Source: Nemertoderma westbladi
Lineage: Eukaryota > Xenacoelomorpha > Nemertodermatida > Nemertodermatidae
DNA: 64,000 nucleotides
Assembly: GCA_032718475.1 (NCBI GenBank)
Contig: JAUCBJ010007231.1
Location: forward strand, 1-64,000
Direction: 5' to 3'
Shown: in pieces, positions 43,441 through 53,599 of the stretch
Numbering within the stretch: the first letter of the stretch is position 1
Layout: each line of letters opens with the position of its first letter
Notes under the pieces: generated by a model
The model's database searches: none
What the model saw: only the letters and a program-made list of their open reading frames with translations
Told to the model about the DNA's origin: nothing
Translations under genes and position numbers: made by a program

Positions 43441-43648
43441 AACCAGCCATTACTCGAGAAGTAAAAGAGATCTCGCTAAGCCGTTTCCAGATTTGAAATC
43501 CGCATTAAATTCTACTCTAGATGAAATAAAAAAACAAAAAACCTGAACAAAAAACAGTTGACCTGAGGGGAGGGGGGGTGTACCACCCCCCCCCCCCCCC
43601 CCCCCCCCCTCCCTTAAGGCCGCTGACATTATTAACCTTGCGTACACT

Positions 43649-43649
<1 letters not shown>

Positions 43650-43683
<34 letters not shown>

Positions 43684-45949
43684 ATTCATATTCAAACTGC
43701 ATTGTGTAATCATTATCAATAATTGCACAAAAACAGGCAGTTACACAAGGTAACTGGTAATAATGAATATACGTCAGACTGGCCCGCCCAGACATTTAAT
43801 GTTGGGTTCTACAGTATGTATATAAACTTACTCTAATCCCTAATGAATTACTACACCCCTAGCTAGATATTGCACAAATTATATTATAATATATGAATCA
43901 CTGAGTGTACACAATTTACGAGATGCTATGAAAAAAAGGTAATTGTTTTTTGCGTTATGTTGTATCATCCCGGTGGTACTGAGTTAGGTAATGTTTTTTT
44001 AGGGTTGCATTAAATTCTTTCAAGTGTTGGTATTGGGAAGTTACTGCCTGTGGTAGTTCATTCCACATTTGTATTAATTTATATGTTAATGATGTATGAC
44101 CGTAATAATTTTTAGTTTTTGGCATTTTGATTTTAAATGTTCGTGGGTTTATTTGTTTGTTTTCATTTTTTAAGAATGGTAGGTCGAGATGTTTGAATGG
44201 TTCTGCTATTCCTAGTAAATATTTGTGTAAAAAGGTGATGCCGTAGTATTCGCGAGATGCATAAAGAGTTGGAATTTTAGCTTTTGTGCGAAGTTCGGTA
44301 GCAGAACAATCTTTTGGTTTTTTGCTAAATATGCAACGTAGTGCTAAGTTCTGCATTTTTTCCAAACGGTACAGTATTTTTTTGTGTCCATATTCGTTGT
44401 GTAAAGATAACAGCAGCTGGCAACAATAATTATGGTATGGTAAAACCAATGCTTTATATAAAGTAATTTTCGTTTTTAGTGGTAATTGCCCTTTAATTTT
44501 TCTTAGACCCGAAATTGCCATACCCATTTTACTAATAACTGAATCAATCTGCTCTTTCCATTCTAGTTTATTGTCTATTTTTATACCTAAATATCGTACG
44601 CTAGTCGATTGTTCTATTATACATTCTTCGTTTAATTTAATTTTTATTTGTGGAATATTATTGTCTATATTTTTATGTGGATGTAGAAGTAAAAGTTCTG
44701 TTTTATCTGGATTAACTTGAAGACTGTATGCCTGGAAAATGTTTGAAATATTATGTATGATGTTTTTTAATTCGCTTGCTAAGTAGACCGGATCTTTTCC
44801 TGATATATATATGGCTGTGTCGTCAGCGTATTGTACCATGGACGTATTTTTAGTTACTAGAGATGGCATAGTGTTAGTATAGAGTGTGTACATTAAAGGC
44901 CCCATTAGGGTACCTTGAGGGACACCCCTTTTTTCGGTCAAATATGTCGAAGAAATGTTTCCGATTTTAACTTTCTGTTTGCGGTCTGAGAGGTAATTTT
45001 TAATTAATTTTAAAGCCGTTGAATTAAATCCTAATGAATCGAGCTCTTTTAGTAAAGTATCGTGTCTGAGAGAGTTAAAGGCCTTGCTGAGGTCGAGGAA
45101 CGCCACGGCAACATACTTACCTTGGTTGAGTTCAGCTCTCCACTGCTCCGTAGCGTACGTAATGGCGTCTAATGTAGAATATTTCTTTCGAAAGCCGAAC
45201 TGGTATGGATTTAGTAGGTTATTTTGATACAAATATGTATTAATTTGATTAACTAAATGACGTTCGAATATTTTTGCTATTGGTTGAGTAACTGCTATAG
45301 GTCTGTAGTTAGCTGGATCTAGATGGTTCTCCTTTTTATATATTGGTGTTATTTGTGATATTTTTAATGAGCTGGGAAATTTTGATTGTGTTATACAATT
45401 ATTAAAGATAGCTGTGAGGGGTTCACATATGTGTGGTGACATTAATTTGAATATTTTAATTGGAATATCAGAAGGTCCAGATGACTTTGAGACATTTAGC
45501 TTATTAATTATTTCATACATTTGTAGTGATGTAACAGTATTGAAACTAAAGGAGGGCCCATTGTTTGGCGATGATTGCATTGGTTTTTGATGGTTTTGGA
45601 TTTCACTAAATATGTTGTTTACCTTTGTAAAATCCCCTATATCTATGTAGACTTCATTAAATACCCGCGCAATTTCTGTTGGATCTGTATAAAATATTCC
45701 CTTGTATTTGATTTCTGATATATTATTTCTTTCAGTTGATTTATTTAGTATTTGATTTATTACTTTCCACCGCCCCTTACTTGTAGTGCATGTTGCATAT
45801 GTGTTATTGACATATTGGTTTTTTAATTTTTTATTTAGATTGTTAAACTTGTTTCTGGCTTTTTTAAATAACTTGAAATCGTTTTCGAAGTTAGTTTCCC
45901 GCCATTTAGCAAATAAGATATATTTTTCTTTACGAAGAACTTCTAACAA
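43650..45949 (-). mobile_element. LINE-D: antisense insertion with intact RT frame and poly-A tail
   Basis: On the minus strand the element ends in an uninterrupted run of 30 A (plus-strand T at 43650-43679) and its upstream side stops abruptly inside LINE-C at about 45950, so it is 5'-truncated and lacks an endonuclease. Host LINE-C reads NLAYTV before it and FDHSFKDIF after it, with gttt at both junctions. Confidence 0.88.
43955..45949 (-). CDS. LINE-D reverse transcriptase, open 664-codon frame
   Basis: An unbroken frame with pre-RT region (FKLFKKARNKFNNLNKKLKN), RT blocks at about residues 190-400: ITPIYKKENHLDPANYRPIA (motif 1-2), FLDLSKAFNSLRHDTLLKEL (motif A, with FN for FD after the catalytic Asp position), RGVPQGTLMGPLMYTLY (motif B), VQYADDTAIYIS (catalytic YADD), VNPDKTELLLL (motif D), and a C-terminal thumb and tail (YHNYCCQLLLSLH; SLTYKLIQMWNELP). 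No Met lies at its left limit because the copy is truncated. The best-preserved RT in the window; probably the youngest insertion in the nest, but without an endonuclease it is not autonomous. Confidence 0.9.
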   Translation of the reverse strand: MLEVLRKEKYILFAKWRETNFENDFKLFKKARNKFNNLNKKLKNQYVNNTYATCTTSKGRWKVINQILNKSTERNNISEIKYKGIFYTDPTEIARVFNEVYIDIGDFTKVNNIFSEIQNHQKPMQSSPNNGPSFSFNTVTSLQMYEIINKLNVSKSSGPSDIPIKIFKLMSPHICEPLTAIFNNCITQSKFPSSLKISQITPIYKKENHLDPANYRPIAVTQPIAKIFERHLVNQINTYLYQNNLLNPYQFGFRKKYSTLDAITYATEQWRAELNQGKYVAVAFLDLSKAFNSLRHDTLLKELDSLGFNSTALKLIKNYLSDRKQKVKIGNISSTYLTEKRGVPQGTLMGPLMYTLYTNTMPSLVTKNTSMVQYADDTAIYISGKDPVYLASELKNIIHNISNIFQAYSLQVNPDKTELLLLHPHKNIDNNIPQIKIKLNEECIIEQSTSVRYLGIKIDNKLEWKEQIDSVISKMGMAISGLRKIKGQLPLKTKITLYKALVLPYHNYCCQLLLSLHNEYGHKKILYRLEKMQNLALRCIFSKKPKDCSATELRTKAKIPTLYASREYYGITFLHKYLLGIAEPFKHLDLPFLKNENKQINPRTFKIKMPKTKNYYGHTSLTYKLIQMWNELPQAVTSQYQHLKEFNATLKKHYLTQYHRDDTT

Positions 45950-47458
45950 CTCGTTTGACCATTCGTTTTAAAGATATATTTCTAAAGGCACTTAATACTG
46001 TAGCACCAATTATTAAAGAAATTAGTCTTAAACAACGCACTGAGCCCTGCATGTCCTCGGGTATTCTTAGTAATATCAGAGAAAGATATAACTATTTGTA
46101 TAAATTTAGGAAATACCGTGTTTTAGCTGATTATAATAATTACTGCAAATATAGAAACCTTGTCCAACGGGAAGTAAAAAAAGCGAAATCTGAATATTTG
46201 TACAACAAAATAAGTGAGAATAAAGATAATCCTAAAAGTCTATGGTCTACCCTAAAATCTTTAGGTTATAAAAACCTTAAATCTTTATCGAATATTGTTC
46301 TGCAAGATAACGGTGAGCTGATTCATGATCATACTCTAGTTAATAATTTATTTCATAATTATTTTACTAATGTTGCCTCTAATTTAGTTAAGAAGTTACC
46401 GTTATCAAGTAATAAATATAGTATAGGGTCCGAAACTCTAAATAATTTTTATTTAGAAAAGTTACAAAATTCAGAAAAGTTATTTTTAAAACCCGTTTCT
46501 GAGGATTTCGTTTTTCAAAATCTACTTAGCCTATCAGCCTCAAAAAGTACCGGTCTCGACCTAATACCTGCCCGTTTTCTTAAGGATGGTGCTGAAGTAC
46601 TTAAAGTGCCTATTACTTTTATTATTAATTACTCTATCGTAGATATTGTAGTACCAGACGAACTGAAATTAGCTAAGGTTGTTCCTCTGTATAAAAAGAA
46701 TAGTTAAGTATTGTTATCGTAGATAATGTAGTACCAGACGAACTGAAATTAGCTAAGGTTGTTCCTCTGTATAAAAAGAATAGCCTTGATCTAACAGGTA
46801 GGACTTGAACCAGTCTATAGAACCTACGCTCATCAGGCCTAACTTAAAATTACTAAAGTTACTAAAGTTAAAGTTACTAAAATTCTACAACGTTCTGTTT
46901 TTCTACAGCTGGAAGCACATCTTAGTAGGCTAAATCTGATCTATAAACTTCAGTCCGGTTTTCGTAAATCATATTCTACAGACACCTGCCTTATTAACTT
47001 AACTGATACAATTAGATGTAATAACGCAAAGGGTTTATATACTGGTATGGTAATGTTGGACCTACAAAAGGCTTTCGATACTGTAGATCACGAAATTCTG
47101 CTTGGTAAGTTAGGCCTGATGGGTGTAGGTTCTATAGACTGGTTCAAGTCCTACCTGTCAGACAGAGGTCAAACTGTAGTCATTAGCAAATCGCAGTCTA
47201 CTGTACAAGAGATTACCTGTGGTGTACCGCAAGGTAGTATATTAGGTCCTCTGCTTTTTGTCTGCTATGTAAATGATACGATAAGTAGTATAGATCCCGA
47301 TTTAAAACTCATTTTATATGCCGACGACAGTGCTCTTATTTTCTCTCATAAAGATCCTATCCATATTTCCCAAAAGTTAAGTGCAGTTCTAGAATCCTGT
47401 AATGAGTGGTTGGTTGATAATAAGCTATCCATTCACTACGGTAAGACTGAAAGTATTT
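45950..47458 (+). pseudogene. LINE-C pre-RT region and reverse transcriptase, part 1
   Basis: An open frame at 45955-46707 reads FKDIFLKALNTVAPIIKEIS, EPCMSSGILSNIRERYNYLY, LSASKSTGLDLIPARFLKDG and LKLAKVVPLYKKNS (RT motif 1). It then stops at a partial duplication: the segment 'gacgaactgaaattagctaa' at 46657 recurs at 46737. A second frame, 47047-47460, has [20 protein letters not shown] (motif A), [20 protein letters not shown] (B), [12 protein letters not shown] (catalytic YADD) and [10 protein letters not shown], where the antisense SINE cuts in. Confidence 0.85.
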
Positions 47459-47744
47459 AAAAAAGTAAAAGTAAAAAAGTAAATTTTCTTCGGCCGCTAG
47501 GCCAGGGATTACGCACAAAGTCTGACGACGTATTTCCAGTGCGGTCCCCCCAGAACTTTACTCCCCAGAGGAAACTCCAGTACTCATTTAGCTACCACTT
47601 AAGGATGTAAGGCAGAGATGTGCCCTGGCTGGTCCCTTTAAAGCATTCGTGCCGAAACGAAAACTGCCCTGGCCCATGTGAGGATCGAACCCACGACCTA
47701 CAGGAGATGTGAATTCAATGCAACCACTACACCAAGGTGGAACC
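47459..47744 (-). mobile_element. tRNA-derived SINE, antisense copy
   Basis: On the minus strand it starts ggttccaccttggtgtagtgg (box A-like) and has ggttcgatcctcacatggg (box B) about 30 bases on. A body shared with 51749-52023 follows (gccagggcagttttcgtttc), ending in a ttacttttt-type tail. Length is about 285 bp. It splits the LINE-C frame between KTESI and SFGSKRKLKK. Confidence 0.85.
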
Positions 47745-48121
47745 TGTTTCGATTTCGTTTGGTTCCAAAAGAAAGTTAAAGAAGGTAACTAAGTTTGAAG
47801 TCACTAGTAATGGACATAAGATTGAAAATAAAAAGGAAGTTAAATATTTAGGCGCCACATTGGATAACTGCTTATCAGGAGAAAGCACAGCAAAAAATAT
47901 TTTCTCGAAAGTTAACAGTAGGCTTAGGTTTCTATACAGAAATAAAAATAGTTTAAACATCGACTCCCGCAAGTTACTTTGCTTTTCTTTGTATGAAGGC
48001 TTAACCAAACAGCTTAAATGTAAATTACAAGTAGCTCAGAATAAAGTAGTACGATTTATTAAAGACTTCAAACCTAGGCACCGCCTAACTCCAGATGACT
48101 TTTCCGAATCTGGTCTACTGA
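47745..48121 (+). pseudogene. LINE-C reverse transcriptase, part 2, fused to LINE-A
   Basis: SFGSKRKLKKVTKFEVTSNG, KEVKYLGATLDNCLSGES, LRFLYRNKNSLNIDSRKLL, QVAQNKVVRFIKDFKPRH and LTPDDFSESGLL continue LINE-C. At about 48121 the frame passes without a stop into NRQYSVNLQELINQQ of LINE-A, giving a 381-codon chimeric frame (47737-48882). The fusion is a rearrangement or insertion border, not a gene. Confidence 0.8.
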
Positions 48122-48835
48122 ACAGGCAGTACTCTGTTAATCTACAGGAGCTAATAAACCAACAGGTTGATGCCATCAATGATGCCGACAACAGCAGGCA
48201 ATCATCCCAGGCATGGAAATCGATCAACTTGCTTACTGGGCGAAAAAGCCAACCAACCACCAAGGTTAAGGCTGAATCACCAGCCGATCGCCTCAATGGT
48301 TGGAAAGCCCACTTTGAAAAGCTCCTCAATAATGACAGGGTATTGCCTGATAACTTTATAGAAGTAAAAGTGTCTGAGTCTGTTCTCCCAGATATTCCCA
48401 TTGGCGATATCTCCTTTGCAGAAGTGAAGGCTGCTGCAAAGAGCATTAAGACGAATCGTGCAAGTGGAGTAGATGGTGTTCCCCCTGAGGTCTTTAAATT
48501 ACCTGAGTGTTTAAAGCTCATCTATCCCATCATAGTAGACATGTACCGAACAACAAGAGTCCCACAAGAAATGAAAACAAATAAGTTGGTGCCAGTTCCC
48601 AAGAAGGGCAACCTAACACTCTATGGTTCTTTTCGGGGAATCTCATTGATCTCAATTGCTGCAAAGCTATACAATAGAATTATATTAAATCGCATCAGGG
48701 ATCCCATTGAGAGACTGCTCTGTGGAAATCAGAATGGGTTCCGTAAAGGTCGTGGGACCATGGAGCCCATTTTGGCACTTAGAAGGATAATTGAAGAATT
48801 ATCAAAAAAGAAAGACAGGCATCTGGCTGTTATTA
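48122..48835 (+). pseudogene. LINE-A linker and RT N-terminal half
   Basis: This matches 2850-3540 nearly base for base: NRASGVDGVPPEVFKLPECL, KLVPVPKKGNLTLYGSFRGI, GNQNGFRKGRGTMEPILALR, ending KKDRHLAVI just before motif A. It reads through the point where the copy at 3470 is frameshifted. The rest of the RT is missing here, and the next base begins an opposed endonuclease segment. Confidence 0.85.
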
Positions 48836-48839
48836 TATT

Positions 48840-50240
48840 CTGCTATATTGAATCGGTGGATTGGTCTTCATCCATTGACTGAAGTGTTTGAAAGCAGTTT
48901 TGAAATTCTACTGTATAAGCATCCTTTACAGCATTGTCAGTTCTGAGTTTCTCCCAGTCATAGTTGATTTGCTTGCTTGTCCTGGGTTTGCTGGCTCTCA
49001 AACTGAGTCTGATCTCTGCAGTCACAATTCTGTGGTCCGAACCAATTAGGTTGAATGAGCTGTATGCCTCGCAGTTGATCATGCTGTTTCTCCACTTTTT
49101 GCTTATAAGGATAGGATGTAATACAGTTGTGCTTTGGTTCCATTAGGATACTCTTTTCGAATGTGTTGTTTGTTGGTATCAATTCACATTCTTGCATTAG
49201 GTCTAAAAGTAAGTACCCATTTCTGTTAGAACTGGTGTTATAGGTGTAACCCTTGATGTCTTCTGGGCCAATTTGCGCATTCAGGTCACCAGCAATGACT
49301 TTAACATTGTGTTTCGAATGTCCTCAATAAGTCCAGTCAGTTCTTCATAAAACTTGACTGCTTGTTCTGGCTCTGAGGCATTAGTTGGACTGGAGCAACA
49401 TACAACTGTTGTCTTGGGATTCCCATCAAATGTTGCGATCATAACCCTGGAATTTATCTATTCGATGTTGTTTAGGGTCTTAAGTGCAAATGGGCTTAGC
49501 AGAATTCCTACTCCACCAATTGATGCATTGGCCGAGTTTATTACTGCTGAGCTTGTTACTAACGTCCATCCATTTCCAATGTCATTGTACTTCATGGCAG
49601 TGTCTTCATGACAAATCCGATGTTCTTGAATGCAGATGATGTCGATGTTATATTCCATTGCCAGAGCAACCATGTCACCCTGTTTGGTAAGTGCTTTCAG
49701 CGTGCGTGCATTCATTGTAGCTTTAGTGTCTTTTTACATTTCAACAGGTTGGTTCTTCTTTCTTCTCTGTCTTCTGTTCCAGTAGCCAATTTATCGACCC
49801 CAGCCTGGTGTACCACTGAGGGACGCGGTCCTTGTTGACCCGGGCGACGACCGAGCAGGTATTTCTCCTGGAGGGTTCTCATACTTATATCTTTCAGTTG
49901 CGGGAGTAAACCGCTTGTGGTCGCAACTCCTACAAGCGTCTTCGCAGTAGGTCGCCGTTGGTTGATTACCTTCCGCCGACCTTGTCAGCATGTCTAGCCG
50001 TTGGTTGATTACCTTCCGCCTATCCATGGCCTACAGCCCTGCTGCCGACTGTAGGGGTACTTTTGTTACACCCTGAGCCAAGTGTGCCTCCTGGGTTAGG
50101 TTACCTAACACTGGTAGAGGAGCATCCAGTATAGACAGGGCTGGGCTTGTATCATCTCTAAATAAAAGTAAAGTAAAAAACAGTATTAAAACAATTATAG
50201 TATATATATATATTACATAAAAAAATAGACTAGTCATGGA
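48840..50240 (-). pseudogene. LINE endonuclease half and 5' leader, antisense
   Basis: From 50240 down: untranslated leader, then MDRRKVINQRLDML, TATYCEDACRSCDHKRF (Cys-rich), TPATERYKYENPPGEIPARS. After a frame change: MNARTLKALTKQGDMVALAM, IDIICIQEHRICHED, GGVGILLSPFALKTL (endonuclease motifs N, QEH, GGVGI). After broken sequence, 48843-49082 gives SFNLIGSDHRIVTAEIRLSL (catalytic SDH) and a linker (NYDWEKLRTDNAVKDAYTVE). Homologous to 4722-5712. No RT follows on this strand. Confidence 0.75.
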
Positions 50241-50560
50241 AAATTGTGTTTGTTAATGTTAGCTTTTGTGCTATGGTCCCATTCTGGAACCCATCTCCAA
50301 TATTTTCCTTTCTGAAATTTTCAAAAGATTTTATAGCTCACAAAATAAATTAATTTGCGGGAGAGTTTTTTTGGATGCTAGTCATCTTTACAGAACTATT
50401 ATTAGAACTACTATTAGAAGAAGTATGGCATTTTGGTTATGTGGCCTGAAAAATACAAGTAGCACAAATTCGATTTTAATATTTTCAAAAATCAGCTTGA
50501 GTAAATTTCAAAGGTATGTCAGGTAATGGTTTAGGTAAGGGTGCACTAATTAATTATACA
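50241..50560. other. Unassigned spacer
   Basis: A plus-strand frame at 50266-50526 shows no recognisable similarity. No repeat seen. Confidence 0.35.
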
Positions 50561-51604
50561 GTAAGCTACTATAGAACATACCAATTCCACCTTTGAGATT
50601 GAGTTTGGTAAAATGAAATTTATTCTAGAGTTAGCTATCAGTTTTACATCCATAACCAAGAGGTGTGTATCTAGTACATTTGCTCCTATGAATCAAAGTA
50701 AGAGCTATATGTTTTACAAATTCCCGTACTTCTGGTTTAGGATTTAGGGTAAGGGTTTTTTCTGAATCCTGTCCACTGGAGATACATTAGTATGTGTTCC
50801 TCTTTCCAGTATCCCTAGACCAGACTGATATGGTAATTGTTGAATTGATGAATAAGGCGCTGATTGAGCCACAGTACCACTACAGGGTAGACGGAGGTGA
50901 TAATTACGGCCACTTACTCCTATAATAAATCCAGTCCGGTCCCATAATTTAGTCTTTGTATCCAGTATGTATACAGGTGTACAAACTAATAAGGGTTTGA
51001 GAGGACGGTTTTAGACGTTCGGGGGTGTGGTCACCCTAGTATCAAGAAAATCTAGGTTTGTAGTCCACTGATGTATGAAATTGTTGTGATGAGAAGGCAC
51101 ACATGTCCTGGTTTGATGTCCTAAAACAAGTTTGGCTGGTGAAAATCCATGTGTATGAGGGTTGCGTAGTAATTCTTTATGGAAAAGATCAGTTTGTATG
51201 TCCCCCATTGTTTGATGCTGTAGCTACCAGGTGTATGAGTGTTTTGACTGATGACTCCGCCAGACCATTCATTACTTTGGGGAAAATGTGTAGCAGAGAA
51301 ACATTGAGTAACTCCCCAATCTCCCCAATGATTGGGTTTCTGCAGAGTCGAATAGTGGGCCTCCATCAGTATGTAATTTAAATGGGGATTCCGAGATTAC
51401 TGAAAAAACGATGAAGTACTCTGCAACTTTCTCAGAATTTGGGTCATAACGACCAAAATCATGAATTCAGGCCATCCAGAAAATTGATCCACATATGCCA
51501 AGTAATGAAAGCCAGTGTATGAAAAAGATCTGCACCAACTTCCTCAAATGGGCGAGATTTTTGGGGGTCAGAAATGAGTGGTTCTGCTGGCAAGTAGGCA
51601 AATA

Positions 51605-52761
51605 GGGTGATGGTAACTCCACCTACTGGCTCCAGAAGTCGAGGAAATCCTGCCAAGTACCTAACTGATCTAGACTTTGCTGATGACTTAGGAGTACTCT
51701 CAGAATCACTAGAGGAAGCCAAACGGCTCCTCAGCTCATTAGAACAGGTTCCACCTTGGTGTAGTGGTTGCATTGAATTCCCATCTCCTGTAGGTCGTGG
51801 TTTCGATCCTCACATGGGCCAGGGCAGTTTTCGTTTCGGCACGAATGCTTTAAAGGGACCAGCCAGGGCTCATCTCTGCCTTGCATCCTTAAGTGTTAGC
51901 TAAATGAGTAGTAGAGTTTCCTCTGGGGAGTAAAGTTCTGGGGGGATCGCACTGGAAATAAGTCGTCAGACTTTGTGCGTAATCCCTGGCCAAGCGGCCG
52001 AAGAAAATTTACTTTTTTACTTTAACAGGCTGCTTCTAGTGTTGGTCTTTTTATTAACTCCAAAAAGACCAAAATGTTGACAGTTAACTTTGAAAGTCCT
52101 CAGCAAGTCTCTGACCGGATGAGCATAGGCTCAAAGGATGGTATGCTTGAGCATGTGGACGACTTCTGTTACCTGGGATCATGGATCTGGAAGTCAGGTG
52201 AGGACCTTCGAATAAGTAAGGGAAATGCATGGGCAGCCTTGAATATGCTTTCCAGGATTTCCAGGAGGAAGTCACAGAGAATTAATCGGTAACTTAAGGT
52301 CCTATTATTTAGAGCAGCAGTAGTTCCAGTACTCCTGAGGACACCAAATCTCTGAATGGCAGATTCACAAGAATGCTACATCGGGTTCATTGTGTCAAGT
52401 ACAATGCACACATCTCCAACCAGACACTATATAACATTTGAGGTGTCTCATTGGTTCCCCCAAGCTTGATACTAAAACAAAGTCGCCTCCACTTTGCAGG
52501 ACATTGCTTTTGCTGTGAGGACCAGCCAGTGCATAATCTTGTGCTTTGACAACCTCATAGACTGAATAAGCATGGTGGATAGCCCATGACTTTCTTCAGA
52601 CGGATCTTAAAGGACACTGACCTTGAAGATGCGGATGATCTAGCAAATGTCATGGATGATAGGGAGTTGTGGCAGCACAATTTTTATCGACAAGCCAGCA
52701 CAGCATTCTTAAAAATGCAGCTGGTAATGCAGCATGCCGATCCTAGTAGTAGTAGTACTCT
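51605..52761 (+). mobile_element. LINE-A 3' half inserted in gypsy relic, target duplicate GGCAAATA
   Basis: 5'-truncated LINE-A starting in RT (TPPTGSRSRGNPAKYLTDLD, DFADDLGVLSES with the catalytic FADD) and continuing through YLGSWIWKSGEDLRI and the C-terminal region to a TAG tail (52744-52757). GGCAAATA flanks it at 51597-51604 and 52762-52769, a clear target-site duplication. It is itself split by a SINE at 51749-52023. Frames contain several stops. Confidence 0.88.
51749..52023 (+). mobile_element. tRNA-derived SINE, sense copy inside LINE-A
   Basis: Box A-like ttggtgtagtggttgcattg and box B-like ggtttcgatcctcacatggg head a 275 bp element ending tttacttttttacttt. It has the same body as the antisense copy at 47459-47744. 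AACAGG on both sides (51743-51748 and 52024-52029) is the likely target duplicate, though the first two G may belong to the element. The LINE-A sequence resumes with ctgcttctagtgttgg. Confidence 0.88.
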
Positions 52762-53599
52762 GGCAAATAAGGTTTACGTTATTTGCATAACATCCCAATT
52801 GAGTTTATAATATCGGATGATAGGCCGGGCCAAAAAACAGTATGTTGGGCCCATTTAGAGAGTTCAATCCCTTGATGGGATTGATGTAAGAGTCTAGAAT
52901 GTGGTGACATTGTGACTGGTATGGCAATACGAGATAAATACAAGACAAGTCATCATAAACTGACAATTAATCTTGCACTTTCCAATATGGTTGTAAATCG
53001 CAAACTAAATTAGTTAACTTTGTAGGGAATCCCTCTTGGATTAGATCAATAAGCTGCTGGTACATTTTAGCAGCATCTTTTATGTGTGGGATGTTAGGGT
53101 CATTGAGTGAGGAATGAGGGCTATTATCTGTTATTGCATTGACAGTTGAATTAATATGTTCAGAAATATTATTGTTGACCTGCTCAATATCAATATCCTC
53201 TGGTATGGGGTTCCTGACTGGAGCACAAGAAAGTGCATTAGGTATATAATGAACTTTACCTTTCTTCCACTTTCCATGGAATGCATATGGTATACGTTTT
53301 TCATTGAGATGCCTTAACCTTGGATTCTCAATGTTGTCTAAAGTTTTGTCATTAAGAATTTGTTATGGTCACCCACAATAGTGAAATAAGGAATGCCAAA
53401 GGTATATGTGGCATTTCTTTACAGCCCATGGGATGGTAAGAGTTTCAAGTTCAATAACTGTGTATCACGATTCCGTGTCTGTAGGGATCGATATCCATAC
53501 TGGATAAGATTAAGATGACCTGAGCATGTTTGCTGTAATAAAGCAAAACCGAGTCCTTTTATATGAGAAGCATTAGTATGTAGTTCTACTGGAAGCAGT

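Larger units (their letters stand above)
41940..43613. mobile_element. TTAA-flanked DNA element with G-rich terminal inverted repeats
   Basis: 1,674 bp between two TTAA tetranucleotides (41936-41939 and 43614-43617). The left end reads GGGGGGAGGGGG... GTACACCCCCC and the right end is its inverse (ggggggtgtaccacccc... cccctccc). Removing the element and one TTAA restores the LINE-C frame exactly (CF-K-AAD). TTAA targets and seamless flanks are the hallmark of piggyBac-type transposition, but the element codes for nothing recognisable, so it would be non-autonomous. It includes a cluster of CACGTG motifs and GACA repeats. Confidence 0.85.
40126..48121 (+). mobile_element. LINE-C host element carrying four nested insertions
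   Basis: The protein of one CR1/jockey-like LINE can be followed through five separated segments: EN at 40126-40320, EN at 41565-41939, a short piece 43618-43649, pre-RT and RT at 45950-47458, and RT end at 47745-48121. The gaps are a BEL/Pao remnant, a TTAA-flanked element, LINE-D (antisense) and a SINE (antisense). The reading frame rejoins precisely at the TTAA element and closely at the others. A second, deleted copy lies at 6485-8060. At 48121 it is abruptly joined to LINE-A sequence. Confidence 0.85.
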
